Origin: Flagellimonas nanhaiensis
GTDB taxonomy: Bacteria > Bacteroidota > Bacteroidia > Flavobacteriales > Flavobacteriaceae
Length of the DNA stretch: 64,000 nt
Assembly: GCF_003382275.1 (NCBI RefSeq)
Contig: NZ_QTJX01000002.1
Coordinates: 186,001 to 250,000 of the forward strand
Direction of reading: 5' to 3'
Shown here: one piece after another, positions 35,664 through 44,802 of the stretch
Numbering within the stretch: position 1 is the stretch's first letter
How the letters are laid out: the number at the start of each line of letters is the position of its first letter
Notes under the pieces: generated by a model
Database searches by the model: none
Seen by the model: the letters and a program-made list of their open reading frames with translations, nothing else
What the model was told of the DNA's origin: nothing
Program-made: the position numbers and the translations under genes

Positions 35664-36267
35664 CCTACTTTTAATCTTAACACGTAATCCCGAGTTGGGA
35701 AAATGCAAGACCAGATTGGCGGCCAAGGTCGGTGATGCGGCGGCATTATCAATCTATGAGTTTTTATTAGACCGGACCGTATCCTTCACCAAGGACCTAG
35801 ATGTTTCCAAGTGGGTATTTTATTCTGAATCCATTTGGGAAAACGATGTTTGGGATTCCAAAATCTATGCAAAAAAATTGCAGATAGGATCAGATCTTGG
35901 TCAAAAAATGGCCAATGCATTTGAGGAAGGTTTCAATTCTGGTTTCAAAAAAATTGTTATCATTGGCAGTGATATGTATGACCTTTCCCAAGAAGAATTG
36001 GAGGAGGCTTTTTCAAAATTGGAGAATCACGATTTTGTTGTAGGTCCCGCAGAAGATGGAGGTTATTATCTTTTGGGAATGACATCGCTAAAAAAAGAAC
36101 TGTTCCAAAACAAATCATGGGGCACGGATACGGTCTTGTCAAACACATTGAAGGATTTGAACCAGGAAGACCTCTATATGCTTGAAGAAAAAAATGATGT
36201 CGATCACTATGAGGACATTAAAGATATTCCGGCTTTCAAGCCTTTTTTAAAACATATGAAAGAATGA
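35653..36267 (+). CDS. TIGR04282-like (DUF2064) glycosyltransferase of arsenosugar clusters
   Basis: 204 residues if the TTG at 35653 is the start (LTSNLLLILTRNPELGKCKTRL); the frame is open back to 35617 within the rhodanese gene. The NTP-transferase-like fold is marked by RNPELGKCKTRLA, GSDMYDLS (DxD-like metal site) and VGPAEDGGYYLLGM. TIGR04282 proteins accompany ArsM/ArsS and TIGR04283 in arsenosugar clusters. It overlaps the next gene by 4 bp (ATGA). Confidence 0.85.
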   Translation: MTSNLLLILTRNPELGKCKTRLAAKVGDAAALSIYEFLLDRTVSFTKDLDVSKWVFYSESIWENDVWDSKIYAKKLQIGSDLGQKMANAFEEGFNSGFKKIVIIGSDMYDLSQEELEEAFSKLENHDFVVGPAEDGGYYLLGMTSLKKELFQNKSWGTDTVLSNTLKDLNQEDLYMLEEKNDVDHYEDIKDIPAFKPFLKHMKE

Positions 36268-37079
36268 CCCAAACACAATTAGAAGAATCAGTTGAATACC
36301 TTATAAAAAAAGGGTTTGACAAACCAGAAATCGGTATTGTCCTGGGCACTGGTTTAGGGCAGTTGGTAGATGCCATTGAAAATCCCATAGAAGCACACTA
36401 CAATCACATCCCTTATTTTCCACTTGCCACGGTGGAGTTTCACTCTGGGAAATTGATCTACGGTACAATTTCAGGCAAAAAAGTAGTCGTGATGCAGGGG
36501 AGGTTCCATTTGTACGAAGGCTACGATTTTTTGGATATCACCTACCCCATACGAACCATGCACATGCTGGGTATTCAAAAACTATTTGTTTCCAATGCCG
36601 CTGGGGCCATCAATCTTAACTTTAAGAAAGGAGAGATCATGCTCATTGAAGATCATATCAATCTGCAGGGTGGTTCCCCATTAGCTTTCAAAAATGTGTC
36701 TGAATTCGGGGACCGATTTGTGGATATGAGCGAGCCTTACGATCTGGATATGCGTACTAAAATTGAAGCTATCGCCAACAAAGAGGGGATATCCTTGCAA
36801 AAAGGCGTGTACGTTTCCGTGGTAGGCCCACAACTGGAAACCAAGGCGGAATATCGCATGTTGAAGATTTTAGGTGCCGATGCCGTAGGCATGAGTACTG
36901 TACCAGAAGTAATTGTTGCCAATCATTTACGACTACCTATTGTGGCGGTTTCTGTTTTAACGGACGAATGCGATCCAGATAATTTGCAACCTATTAATAT
37001 CGAGGAAATTATAAGAATTGCAGGTGAAGCCGAACCCAAGATGATACAATTGTTCAAAGAATTAATTAAAGAAATATGA
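36264..37079 (+). CDS. Purine nucleoside phosphorylase
   Basis: 271 residues of the trimeric PNP family: GIVLGTGLGQL binds phosphate, VVMQGRFHLYEGY, SNAAGAIN, GPQLETKAEYRM and GMSTVPEVIVANH form the nucleoside pocket, and LTDECDP ends the active site. It splits purine ribonucleosides to base plus ribose 1-phosphate. Between TIGR04282-like and ArsM-like genes (4-bp overlaps on both sides) it could process an adenosyl or ribosyl intermediate of arsenosugar formation; that role is an inference. Confidence 0.93.
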   Translation: MTQTQLEESVEYLIKKGFDKPEIGIVLGTGLGQLVDAIENPIEAHYNHIPYFPLATVEFHSGKLIYGTISGKKVVVMQGRFHLYEGYDFLDITYPIRTMHMLGIQKLFVSNAAGAINLNFKKGEIMLIEDHINLQGGSPLAFKNVSEFGDRFVDMSEPYDLDMRTKIEAIANKEGISLQKGVYVSVVGPQLETKAEYRMLKILGADAVGMSTVPEVIVANHLRLPIVAVSVLTDECDPDNLQPINIEEIIRIAGEAEPKMIQLFKELIKEI

Positions 37080-38041
37080 GTTATTTAGACGCAACCCAAG
37101 ACCTCTACAAAGAAGCCGCCCTTACCCCAGATGTTGGACTATGTTGTACCACTTCCCCCATTTGGCAATTCCCGGGTCTTTCCATTCCCAAGATCATGCA
37201 AGAAATGAACTATGGCTGTGGAAGCACGGTATCTGCCCAAGATTTGGTGAACAACCCAAAAATTCTCTATGTGGGTGTTGGTGGTGGAATGGAACTGCTT
37301 CAATTCGCTTACTTTTCGAGACAAAAAGGTGGTGTCACAGGAGTGGATTCCGTAGACGAAATGCTTGAAGCCTCTCGTAAAAATTTTAAAACTGCTGAAG
37401 CTGAGAACAATTGGTTCAAAAGCGAGTTTGTTGATTTGGTCAAAGGAGATGCACTGCACTTGCCCGTGGAAGATGAAAGTATTGATGTGGCAGCACAAAA
37501 CTGTTTGTTCAACATTTTTAAAATGGAGGATCTGAAGAAAGCAGTATCAGAAATGTATCGTGTATTGAAGCCCCATGGTAGACTCGTAATGAGTGACCCC
37601 ATCTGTGAGCAACCCATGAACGACGAACTCAGAAATGATGATAGGCTAAGAGCCCTATGTTTAAGCGGAAGTATTCCTCTTAAGGATTATGTGAAGGTGT
37701 TGACCGACGCAGGGTTTGGCACTATAGAAATTAGGGCTAGAAGATCATATAGGGTATTAACCCCAAACCACTATCCAACGGATGAACTGGTACATATTGA
37801 ATCTATAGAAATAGCTGCGATCAAAGATCCAATGCCAGAAGATGGTCCATGTATGTTTACCGGAAAAACGGCTATTTATTATGGTGATGAGGAATATTTT
37901 GATGATGGTAAAGGTCACGTAATGTACCAAAACCAGCCTCTTGCCGTATGCGATAAAACAGCTGCGGCCCTTCAAAAAGAATCGGACGAAATCCATATCA
38001 GTGAAAGCACATGGCACTACAATGGTGGTGGATGCTGCTAA
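37076..38041 (+). CDS. arsM: ArsM-like arsenite methyltransferase (arsenosugar type)
   Basis: 321 residues. A SAM-dependent class I methyltransferase core: ILYVGVGGGMELLQFAY (SAM loop), VTGVDSVDEML, DVAAQNCLFNIF and HGRLVMSDPICEQP. Cys residues suited to As(III) binding lie at GLCCTTSP, NYGCGS, AQNCLF and DPICEQ, with a terminal GGGCC. This matches the short ArsM found in bacterial arsenosugar loci. The neighbouring arsS radical-SAM gene normally seen is absent. Confidence 0.85.
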   Translation: MSYLDATQDLYKEAALTPDVGLCCTTSPIWQFPGLSIPKIMQEMNYGCGSTVSAQDLVNNPKILYVGVGGGMELLQFAYFSRQKGGVTGVDSVDEMLEASRKNFKTAEAENNWFKSEFVDLVKGDALHLPVEDESIDVAAQNCLFNIFKMEDLKKAVSEMYRVLKPHGRLVMSDPICEQPMNDELRNDDRLRALCLSGSIPLKDYVKVLTDAGFGTIEIRARRSYRVLTPNHYPTDELVHIESIEIAAIKDPMPEDGPCMFTGKTAIYYGDEEYFDDGKGHVMYQNQPLAVCDKTAAALQKESDEIHISESTWHYNGGGCC

Positions 38042-38120
38042 CATTTTGCTTCTTTTTTTGAAAGGAGGCTTGGGTTTTTGAGACTATTATGTCCATAATT
38101 CAATCCATAATGGTCAACAT

Positions 38121-38864
38121 ATGAATTTGCTATTACAGGCACTGTTAGGGGTTTTCCTTCTTTCTTGTACTGGTGTAGTCGAAAGAATAGAATCCCAAGC
38201 TTCCCTTTCATCTTCAAGTCCATCGCATGATGACTGGAACAACTTGCTACAACAATATGTGGATGAAGACGGAAATGTCAACTATTCCGGTTTCAAAAAA
38301 GATGAGGCCCGTTTAGATAGTTATTTGGAGCTCCTTTCGCATAATCCACCATCCGGTTCCTGGAAAAAGAATGAAAAACTGGCGTACTACATCAACCTGT
38401 ACAATGCCGCGACGGTAAAATTGATAGTGGACCATTATCCGGTGAACAGCATTAAAGATATTTCTGGCAGATGGAAAAAAAACTGGATTCAAATAGGTAA
38501 AATTACCACATCACTTAATGACATTGAGCACAAGATTCTAAGGAAAATGGATGAACCCAGAATACATTTTGCTATCAATTGTGCTTCATATTCTTGCCCA
38601 AAACTCCTCAATGTGGCTTTTACCCCTCAAAACATGGAGCAATTGCTTTTGAAAACAACCATGGATTTTGTAAACGACCCAACCCGTAACCAATTTGAAG
38701 AGAACAGTGCCAAACTTTCAAAAATATTTAGGTGGTACAAAAGTGATTTCACCCAAAAATCTTCCCTATTGGAATACATAAATGAGTATTTGGAAAATCC
38801 GATAGCTACAGATGCAAGAATAGAGTATTTGGATTACGATTGGAGTTTGAATGAAGCCAAATAA
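38121..38864 (+). CDS. DUF547 lipoprotein
   Basis: 247 residues with lipobox LLSC. DUF547 core: NYSGFKKDEARLDSYLELL, KLAYYINLYNAATVKLIVDHYP, ISLNDIEHKILR-like segment, IHFAINCASYSCPKL with two Cys, and ending YDYDWSLNEAK. The family is unknown but regularly occurs near arsenosugar and redox genes in Bacteroidota. It overlaps the glycosyltransferase start by 14 bp. A second DUF547 protein is encoded at 43845. Confidence 0.88.
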   Translation: MNLLLQALLGVFLLSCTGVVERIESQASLSSSSPSHDDWNNLLQQYVDEDGNVNYSGFKKDEARLDSYLELLSHNPPSGSWKKNEKLAYYINLYNAATVKLIVDHYPVNSIKDISGRWKKNWIQIGKITTSLNDIEHKILRKMDEPRIHFAINCASYSCPKLLNVAFTPQNMEQLLLKTTMDFVNDPTRNQFEENSAKLSKIFRWYKSDFTQKSSLLEYINEYLENPIATDARIEYLDYDWSLNEAK

Positions 38865-39582
38865 AAGCACATCCATAAGCATTGTTATTCCGGTACTCAA
38901 TGAGGAGAAGTATATCGGAAAAATTCTAGAGCATCTAAAAAATGTATCATCAACAAATACTATCAAGGAAGTTATTTGTGTGGACGGAGGGAGCAGAGAT
39001 CGAACAAGGGAAATAGCGGAAAAATATGGAGCCAAGGTAATTCCATCCAAAAAAGGAAGGGCCAGGCAAATGAATTTAGGCGCTCAACAAGCCCTAGGGG
39101 AGGTCCTCTATTTTTTACATGCAGACACCTTTCCGCCCAAAGGTTTTGACCAACTGATTTTAGATGCCATTGTCCAAAATCACGAAGCGGGATGCTTTAG
39201 GATGAAGTTTGATACCCGAAACCCCATTTTAAGACTTTTTGCGTGGTTCTCTAGAATAAACCACTCTTTGTGTCGAGGAGGAGACCAATCCCTTTTCATA
39301 AAACGAGGGTTATTTCATAGAAATAATGGATTCAACGAGGCCTACAAAATCTATGAGGACACTGAGTTTATAACGCGACTCTATAAAAATTACAAATTCA
39401 AAGTACTGCCCAACTATGTGATTACCTCAGCCAGAAAGTATCGCGAAGTCGGATGGCTAAGGCTTCAGTTTCATTTTGCCATGATACATCTCAAAAACTA
39501 TAGGGGTGCCGGACCTGAAGAGCTTTACCAATATTACAGCAACAATATCCTGAATCATTCCTCAATTACAAGATCGGCATAA
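38851..39582 (+). CDS. TIGR04283-like family-2 glycosyltransferase of arsenosugar clusters
   Basis: 243 residues with a GT-A fold: SIVIPVLNEEKYIGKIL, VDGGSRDRTREIAEKYGA, GRARQMNLGAQQALGEVLYFLHADTFPP (LHADT, the DxD equivalent) and YKIYEDTEFITRLYK. This is the pattern of TIGR04283 proteins found with ArsM in arsenosugar loci. Its end overlaps the end of the convergent amidase-like gene by 28 bp. Confidence 0.88.
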   Translation: MKPNKSTSISIVIPVLNEEKYIGKILEHLKNVSSTNTIKEVICVDGGSRDRTREIAEKYGAKVIPSKKGRARQMNLGAQQALGEVLYFLHADTFPPKGFDQLILDAIVQNHEAGCFRMKFDTRNPILRLFAWFSRINHSLCRGGDQSLFIKRGLFHRNNGFNEAYKIYEDTEFITRLYKNYKFKVLPNYVITSARKYREVGWLRLQFHFAMIHLKNYRGAGPEELYQYYSNNILNHSSITRSA

Positions 39583-40493
39583 TCGTTCATTATACCACTG
39601 GTAAGCAGGTTAGCCAATAATTTTTTATCCGATTGAACCGGGATTTTAGCTTCTGCGGTTTTCTTTGATGCATTTTCCATTGTAATCAGGCTAATGGCTG
39701 GAATAATATTCCTGGCCAGGAACAAGCTGTTCTTATCCTTGAATATCAAATTGACATCTTTGAAAGATTTGTTTTTGACACTGTGCTTCCTAAACACATT
39801 CTGAATGTTCTCCGCAAATCGTTGCCCTTTTTCACTTTTGTTATAATGGTAAACAGCTACATCCATGGTTCCTTTGGGATTTACGTCGGTTGCCCTAATC
39901 ACCAAAACCCGCTGGTATTTTCCCTTGTTTTTCAGAAACTTTTTATTAATCGCTTCTATATAGTTGCCCATTCTTTGAATTTCAGTCAATCCCTGAGTAT
40001 CGGACATTAAGGAATCCCTTTCACTCCCTCCTAGAATGTAAACCCTGGCACCATTGACCATGAGCTCGGCAGCTAGGTTTTTGGTGATATCTTCTACAAA
40101 ACCTTTACTTTGATCGGCTTGGTTTTCAATGACCAAATAGTACACGGCATCCTTTAACGCATCGCCTTTAAGGGACATATGGGCCAATTCTGAATCAAAA
40201 ATGGATTTTTCCTCCTCTCCGTTCTTAACCAAAGCTGTTCCCATATTTTTAAAAGAGTCTTCAGCAACGGGCACTTTATAGGCCACTCCAACACGCAAAA
40301 AGCTTCCATCTTTGATGTTTTCCGCATTCAGCTCAAGAAATTCTTTGTAATGTTTTGCAGGGTCCAAGCCTTGTTTTCTCAAAAGGGAAAAGATACCATC
40401 ACCCTGTTCCGCAACAACCGTGTAATGGTTTTCTTGGGCAAAAACGGCAAAAAAAGTGCACATCCAAAATGCGAGGGATGGAAATATTTTCAT
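39555..40493 (-). CDS. Exported protein, degenerate amidase_3-like
   Basis: 312 residues from the ATG at 40493 (MKIFPSLAFWMCTFF), which begins a signal peptide cut near VFAQ. Residues ~20-80 resemble a LysM module (YTVVAEQGDGIFSLLRKQGLDP; FLRVGVAYKVP). The C-terminal 200 residues follow the order of N-acetylmuramoyl-L-alanine amidases (VEDITKNLAAELMVNGARVYILGGSERDS; IPAISLITMENASKK) but the His/Glu zinc ligands of that family are not apparent. It may bind peptidoglycan without cutting it. Assignment is tentative. Confidence 0.65.
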   Translation of the reverse strand: MKIFPSLAFWMCTFFAVFAQENHYTVVAEQGDGIFSLLRKQGLDPAKHYKEFLELNAENIKDGSFLRVGVAYKVPVAEDSFKNMGTALVKNGEEEKSIFDSELAHMSLKGDALKDAVYYLVIENQADQSKGFVEDITKNLAAELMVNGARVYILGGSERDSLMSDTQGLTEIQRMGNYIEAINKKFLKNKGKYQRVLVIRATDVNPKGTMDVAVYHYNKSEKGQRFAENIQNVFRKHSVKNKSFKDVNLIFKDKNSLFLARNIIPAISLITMENASKKTAEAKIPVQSDKKLLANLLTSGIMNDYADLVIEE

Positions 40494-40580
40494 GCTTAAA
40501 ATTGTAAAATGGGGATGCATTACAAATATTGCAAAAAGAGACGAAACAGGAAAGCTCCTACAAAAAAATCTATCAATATT

Positions 40581-41843
40581 TTAAAAATATTGCCCTATGC
40601 CAAATACAATTCCCTGAGCCGAGTCACCTGTGATGCCCTTGCCATAATCTATCCTAAAAATTGCATTGAAGATTTTCTTATGAATTAACCGAATTCCCAC
40701 TCCGGGATAAATTCTCAGGTTTTGGCTTTTGCCAAAATCGCTAAAATCACCTCCAGGGTTTCTCCAAGTTCCTCCATCAACAAAAAAGTTGGTCTGCAAC
40801 ACAAACCAATCCTTGTCAACCAAGGTGTGTCGGTACTCCGTGTTCAGCACAATGGCTGCAGTTCCTCTATCAATAGTATTTCCAACACCTCTAATATTTA
40901 GGTTGTTGTCCACCGCAAAAGGAGCAAATGGGGTATCCATATTGCTAGAAAGTCCAAGACGAAGGCGATTTGCCCAATTTCCCCTTTCACCGACCCTATG
41001 GAAATAGGTGAAGTCATTGAACCCAATTATGAATTCTGGCAACATTGAGCTGGTACTGTGCACATACTGCAAGTTCAACGTACTTCGGAATCCGGAAAGA
41101 TATTGGTAATAATATTCAATGCCATCATAGTTATAGATCAACTTTAGCAAATATTTGTCCACATTGAGGTCTTGGGGCACGTTTACATCGGTCTCACCAA
41201 ACAGATAGCTGTAATCCTCATTGAAGAAATTGATTCCTAGCTCAAATCGATTTTTGAAGTTCAACTCAAAGAGTCCCATAACTTCAAAGGCTTTATTGGT
41301 ATATCTGTAGTCAGCAGTCCCGCCTTCCAAAAAAACAGGTTCCTGAGTTCTTAAATTCTGATAACTGACCGCCAATCCTATGGTGTTACTGAACAGATAT
41401 GGTGCCCTTAGATGAAATCCATAGGAGTTGAACACATCTCGTTGGTAAAATGCGCCCAGAGTAATATTGGACCCTATGAAATTGAATTCCTGAAGCCCCA
41501 CCCTAAAGGCAAATTCATCATTGTTGGAAGTATACACATTTGCAAATGGTATGAGCGTATGGTTTTCCTCAATTCCATAAAAAACATTGTACTCGCCTTC
41601 CTCCATAGCAGAAAAAACCTGAAAATAGGCATGGGACACCGAGGGCAATCGCTTTAATCTGTTTATATCTTGCTCAATCAGGACCGAATCCAATTCCATT
41701 CCCGGTTTGAGCCTCACAATTTTTTTTATGAACGCAGTCTTGGTCCTATTGTTTCCCTGGACCTTTACATCTGCAACTCTATATTGACCCCATGCGGTTT
41801 GAAAATTGACAATAAAAAAAAGTGCAAGTACAAGATGTTTCAT
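40581..41843 (-). CDS. Omp85-type outer-membrane protein with one POTRA domain
   Basis: 420 residues from the ATG at 41843, 7 bp after the stop of the upstream gene; the longer frame would overlap that gene. Signal peptide ends near TAWGQ. One POTRA-like domain follows (VADVKVQGNNRTKTAFIKKI; LIEQDINRLKRLPSVSHAYF), then a barrel ending with VFGIGQYF. The late GVGIRL and NIRGVG segments fit BamA/TamA-like barrels. One POTRA makes it a minor Omp85 paralogue rather than BamA. Substrate unknown. Confidence 0.82.
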   Translation of the reverse strand: MKHLVLALFFIVNFQTAWGQYRVADVKVQGNNRTKTAFIKKIVRLKPGMELDSVLIEQDINRLKRLPSVSHAYFQVFSAMEEGEYNVFYGIEENHTLIPFANVYTSNNDEFAFRVGLQEFNFIGSNITLGAFYQRDVFNSYGFHLRAPYLFSNTIGLAVSYQNLRTQEPVFLEGGTADYRYTNKAFEVMGLFELNFKNRFELGINFFNEDYSYLFGETDVNVPQDLNVDKYLLKLIYNYDGIEYYYQYLSGFRSTLNLQYVHSTSSMLPEFIIGFNDFTYFHRVGERGNWANRLRLGLSSNMDTPFAPFAVDNNLNIRGVGNTIDRGTAAIVLNTEYRHTLVDKDWFVLQTNFFVDGGTWRNPGGDFSDFGKSQNLRIYPGVGIRLIHKKIFNAIFRIDYGKGITGDSAQGIVFGIGQYF

Positions 41844-41850
41844 CTGTAGT

Positions 41851-42870
41851 CTAGAGCTTGGGTTGTTGAAAGGTGCGATAGTATTTTTGCAGCACCTGCT
41901 CTGCCGGTTTGTTCTGCGGGGTAAAGCGATTGTCCGTAGACCCTCCTGAATTGTCATGCCAAATAAACCATTTCCATAGAAAACCACCGGCAAACCAATC
42001 TTCGGTCCAGAATTCCTTGAACACTACTTCTGTGGCATCTGCCTGTGCTTTTAAGTTCACGCTCATATCATTCCTATCCACCAACCAAGGTTTTTTGGCG
42101 GTGTAATCCATACTCCGATATCCAAACTCCGTGAACAATATGGGTCTTTGTTTCTCTTGAGAAAACTTCTCCAGTTTTGTTTTCCAAGGTTGCCATCCCA
42201 GTCTTAATTCTTCTTGGGTGGGAAAACGCTCTTCTGACAAGGGAAAATAGGCATCCACTCCAATATAGTCCAAGCTCTGCCAAAATGGAGTTCTGGAATA
42301 CTCATCCCAGTTGGCTGCATAGGTCAATTCTCCTTTGTACACTTCTTTGACTTTCTTAATTAGCATCGACCAAAATTCAGGTCTATTTTTTACGAATTCC
42401 TCCAATTCAGTTCCAATACAGTAAATCTCACACTGGGTTTCCTGGGCCAGTTCGGCATAAGTCAAGATAAAATCGGAATACAATTGTTCCAGTTGCTTCC
42501 AATCTTCTTCAGATTTCATGGACATATCCCCGGTAAATTCTCCTCGCCAAATCCAAATCTGGGGTTTCAACATAATCTTTATATCGTTGTCCTGCAGTTT
42601 TTCTATATACTGCCTGGCCCCTCTTTTGGTTTCTCCGTACCATTGCCTGTCTGTATCAAAAATAAGATTGGGAGAATGCAGGTCCCGGATAAATCCAAAA
42701 GGCATGACCGCAGCATAATTGGCGTTGACCTTAACCACAGGGTCCACATGTTCCTGAGTGACTTGCTCCCTGGACCCAACAAAGCTTATCCCATTAATCT
42801 TTTTGATCTCCTGACTTCCACTGCAACAAAATTGCAGTAAACACAAAACAAGGAGTCCCAATCTTTTCAT
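41851..42870 (-). CDS. GH113-like glycoside hydrolase lipoprotein
   Basis: 339 residues from the second Met (42870). A lipobox Cys lies in QFCCSGS. The TIM-barrel pattern of GH113 (beta-mannanase-type) is seen: INGISFVG start, IKIMLKPQIWIWRGEFTG, CIGTELEEF with the acid/base Glu, YIGVDAYFPL, and LFTEFGYRS with the nucleophile Glu, plus GGFLWKWFIWH at the end. It probably cleaves beta-mannosidic or related linkages outside the inner membrane. Glycosyltransferase genes lie 6-7 kb away on the other strand. Upstream of the Omp85 gene, likely same transcript. Confidence 0.82.
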   Translation of the reverse strand: MKRLGLLVLCLLQFCCSGSQEIKKINGISFVGSREQVTQEHVDPVVKVNANYAAVMPFGFIRDLHSPNLIFDTDRQWYGETKRGARQYIEKLQDNDIKIMLKPQIWIWRGEFTGDMSMKSEEDWKQLEQLYSDFILTYAELAQETQCEIYCIGTELEEFVKNRPEFWSMLIKKVKEVYKGELTYAANWDEYSRTPFWQSLDYIGVDAYFPLSEERFPTQEELRLGWQPWKTKLEKFSQEKQRPILFTEFGYRSMDYTAKKPWLVDRNDMSVNLKAQADATEVVFKEFWTEDWFAGGFLWKWFIWHDNSGGSTDNRFTPQNKPAEQVLQKYYRTFQQPKL

Positions 42871-42915
42871 AATCAAGATTTAAGACTCCTAAAATAACCT
42901 TTTAAGGCCACGGTC

Positions 42916-43824
42916 CTAAAAAATTCCCCGCAATCCTATGTTAAAAGTTTGGCCTAGGCCAGTATTGTTCCCTCGCACAAAATTTGTGTAGAGCGCCTCA
43001 ATGTTCAACGCTTTGGTGAGTTGATATTTTAATCCTCCACCCAGGGCTGTAAAATTTTGGGTAAAATCGTTTCCTAAATCTAACCGTTGCGAATGCTGAG
43101 CCAAAGCCAAAACGGTGAACTCCGAACTTGGAAAATAGCTTAAGAAAACTCCTGGTGTCAGATTAAGGCTATTGTTGGCAAAGCTTTTATCCTTATCTCC
43201 AAAACTTAACTCAGAATTCAACTCAGTGAACAGTTGCCATTTACCTCCTGAAAAGGTGTGGTCATAGAAAAACCTGTTCTGCCAAATGTATCCATCCTGA
43301 TCCAAAAAGACTCCTCCATTACCATTTACAGGCAGAAAATCTTCACTTTCATTATCCACCAAAGGAATAAAGAATGAGCTCTGAATGGAAAAGTTACTGA
43401 CTGACCTAATTGGCACAAACTTTACAGAGGGGGCAAATGAAGTAAACCCTGATCTTGCCGTACCAGTTTCGCCGTCAAATTTGAAAACATCCAACGCATC
43501 CCTATCCGCAACCACATTGGATCTAAACTCAAATATGGCGCCGACGTTCCATCGTTTGTTGTTTCCAACACCGGTATATATTTCTAAAGTAGAAGTGAAA
43601 AACGTTTGTCTTGGTTCTTTTCCATCGGTAAACGTACTTTCTGTTTGGGTATACAGGTTGTTGAACCACTTAAGATCCCATTGACCTTTCCCAATAAGCT
43701 TAGAAGGGGTGTACTGCTGAATATTACTGGTACTCTGCTGAGGACTTGTGTCATCTTGGGAAAACCCAGTCAACGAACACATCATAATTGCTCCTAAAAG
43801 GAGATAACTTCTTTTCTTTTTCAT
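42916..43824 (-). CDS. Outer-membrane barrel protein, unknown
   Basis: 302 residues, signal peptide cut near GFSQ. The mature protein shows alternating strands with aromatic ends and a C-terminal LRGIF strand (NTGLGQTFNIGLRGIF). Several short Gly/Asn turns fit a barrel of about 12 strands. No family recognised with certainty. It lies between a DUF547 gene (20-bp gap) and the GH113-like gene (45-bp gap), all on the minus strand. Confidence 0.75.
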   Translation of the reverse strand: MKKKRSYLLLGAIMMCSLTGFSQDDTSPQQSTSNIQQYTPSKLIGKGQWDLKWFNNLYTQTESTFTDGKEPRQTFFTSTLEIYTGVGNNKRWNVGAIFEFRSNVVADRDALDVFKFDGETGTARSGFTSFAPSVKFVPIRSVSNFSIQSSFFIPLVDNESEDFLPVNGNGGVFLDQDGYIWQNRFFYDHTFSGGKWQLFTELNSELSFGDKDKSFANNSLNLTPGVFLSYFPSSEFTVLALAQHSQRLDLGNDFTQNFTALGGGLKYQLTKALNIEALYTNFVRGNNTGLGQTFNIGLRGIF

Positions 43825-43844
43825 GATTTATAGCTGTTTATTAT

Positions 43845-44567
43845 TTATTTAGTTTCATTCAAGGACCAGTCGTAGGGATAGTAGCCCTGCTTGATCTTTG
43901 AATCCAATTTTTCTTTTCGATACTGGTTTACGAAGTCTACCAAGCTTTTTCCGTCTTGGGTAAAATCACCTTTGTACCATTCGAAGATTTGTGACAAAAG
44001 GACTTTCTTACCCTTTATTCGCACAAAATCAGGGTTGTTCAAGGACAGTTCTGTTTGTTGTTGCAATTGCTGCTCCAATGAATTGGGCAAATAAGCTTTG
44101 GCTATTATAGGAGGGCAGCCTAGACCCGCACACACTAAAACAAAGTGAAATCTTGCCTCTTTAGGGAAGTTTGCCCTCAAGAGTTTGTTTTCAATATCGT
44201 TCAGGGTAATTTCCTCACCTCCTATTCCATAAGTAATCTTGTCAAAGAATCCATTTTTGTCCAATGGAGAGTTTATGGGATAGTTTTCCACTATACCCTT
44301 AATTACTGATAAGTTATACGCGTTTATCCAAAACGCTTGATAGTTTTTTGCATCGGTCTTGGATACCTTAACCTGTTTTGCAAGGTTCAGCACTTCGTCC
44401 AGGTCCGCAGTATTGGAATGGATTTTCTTATATGCAACCCTTCCATTACTAACATTGTTGCTAAAAAAAGTATCAGCTTTCTCAAAAAAAGTGTTGATTT
44501 CCTGGGCAGTCCCCCATTGAAAAACAGCAAAAAACACTGCTGCAATCTGTATTCGTATTGATCCCAT
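43845..44567 (-). CDS. DUF547 protein, exported
   Basis: 240 residues with a signal peptide cleaved near GTAQ. DUF547 core: NYQAFWINAYNLSVIKGIVENYP, TLNDIENKLLR, HFVLVCAGLGCPPI with two Cys, IFEWYKGDFTQDGKSL and a YPYDWSLNETK end almost identical to that of the 38121 protein (DYDWSLNEAK). It is the first gene of the 39.6-44.6 kb minus-strand run. Function unknown; many DUF547 genes occur with redox or envelope genes. Confidence 0.88.
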   Translation of the reverse strand: MGSIRIQIAAVFFAVFQWGTAQEINTFFEKADTFFSNNVSNGRVAYKKIHSNTADLDEVLNLAKQVKVSKTDAKNYQAFWINAYNLSVIKGIVENYPINSPLDKNGFFDKITYGIGGEEITLNDIENKLLRANFPKEARFHFVLVCAGLGCPPIIAKAYLPNSLEQQLQQQTELSLNNPDFVRIKGKKVLLSQIFEWYKGDFTQDGKSLVDFVNQYRKEKLDSKIKQGYYPYDWSLNETK

Positions 44568-44802
44568 TTTCTAAATTTTGCGTTGATTGAATTTAGACCT
44601 CTGTCGAATGGATTTCACATGCCATACAAACGATTGTCAAATCTTAAGAATTATTTAAGATTTTAATAATCAATAGACTAGGGTTCGATTTTTTCATCAA
44701 TCCTTACTTATCTGAAGGAAATTTAAATTCTTTCTAAATTAAGAGGGTAAGTTAAGTTCCTATATTTAAGGACGACACAATAGCCACAATCAAACTTATC
44801 GC

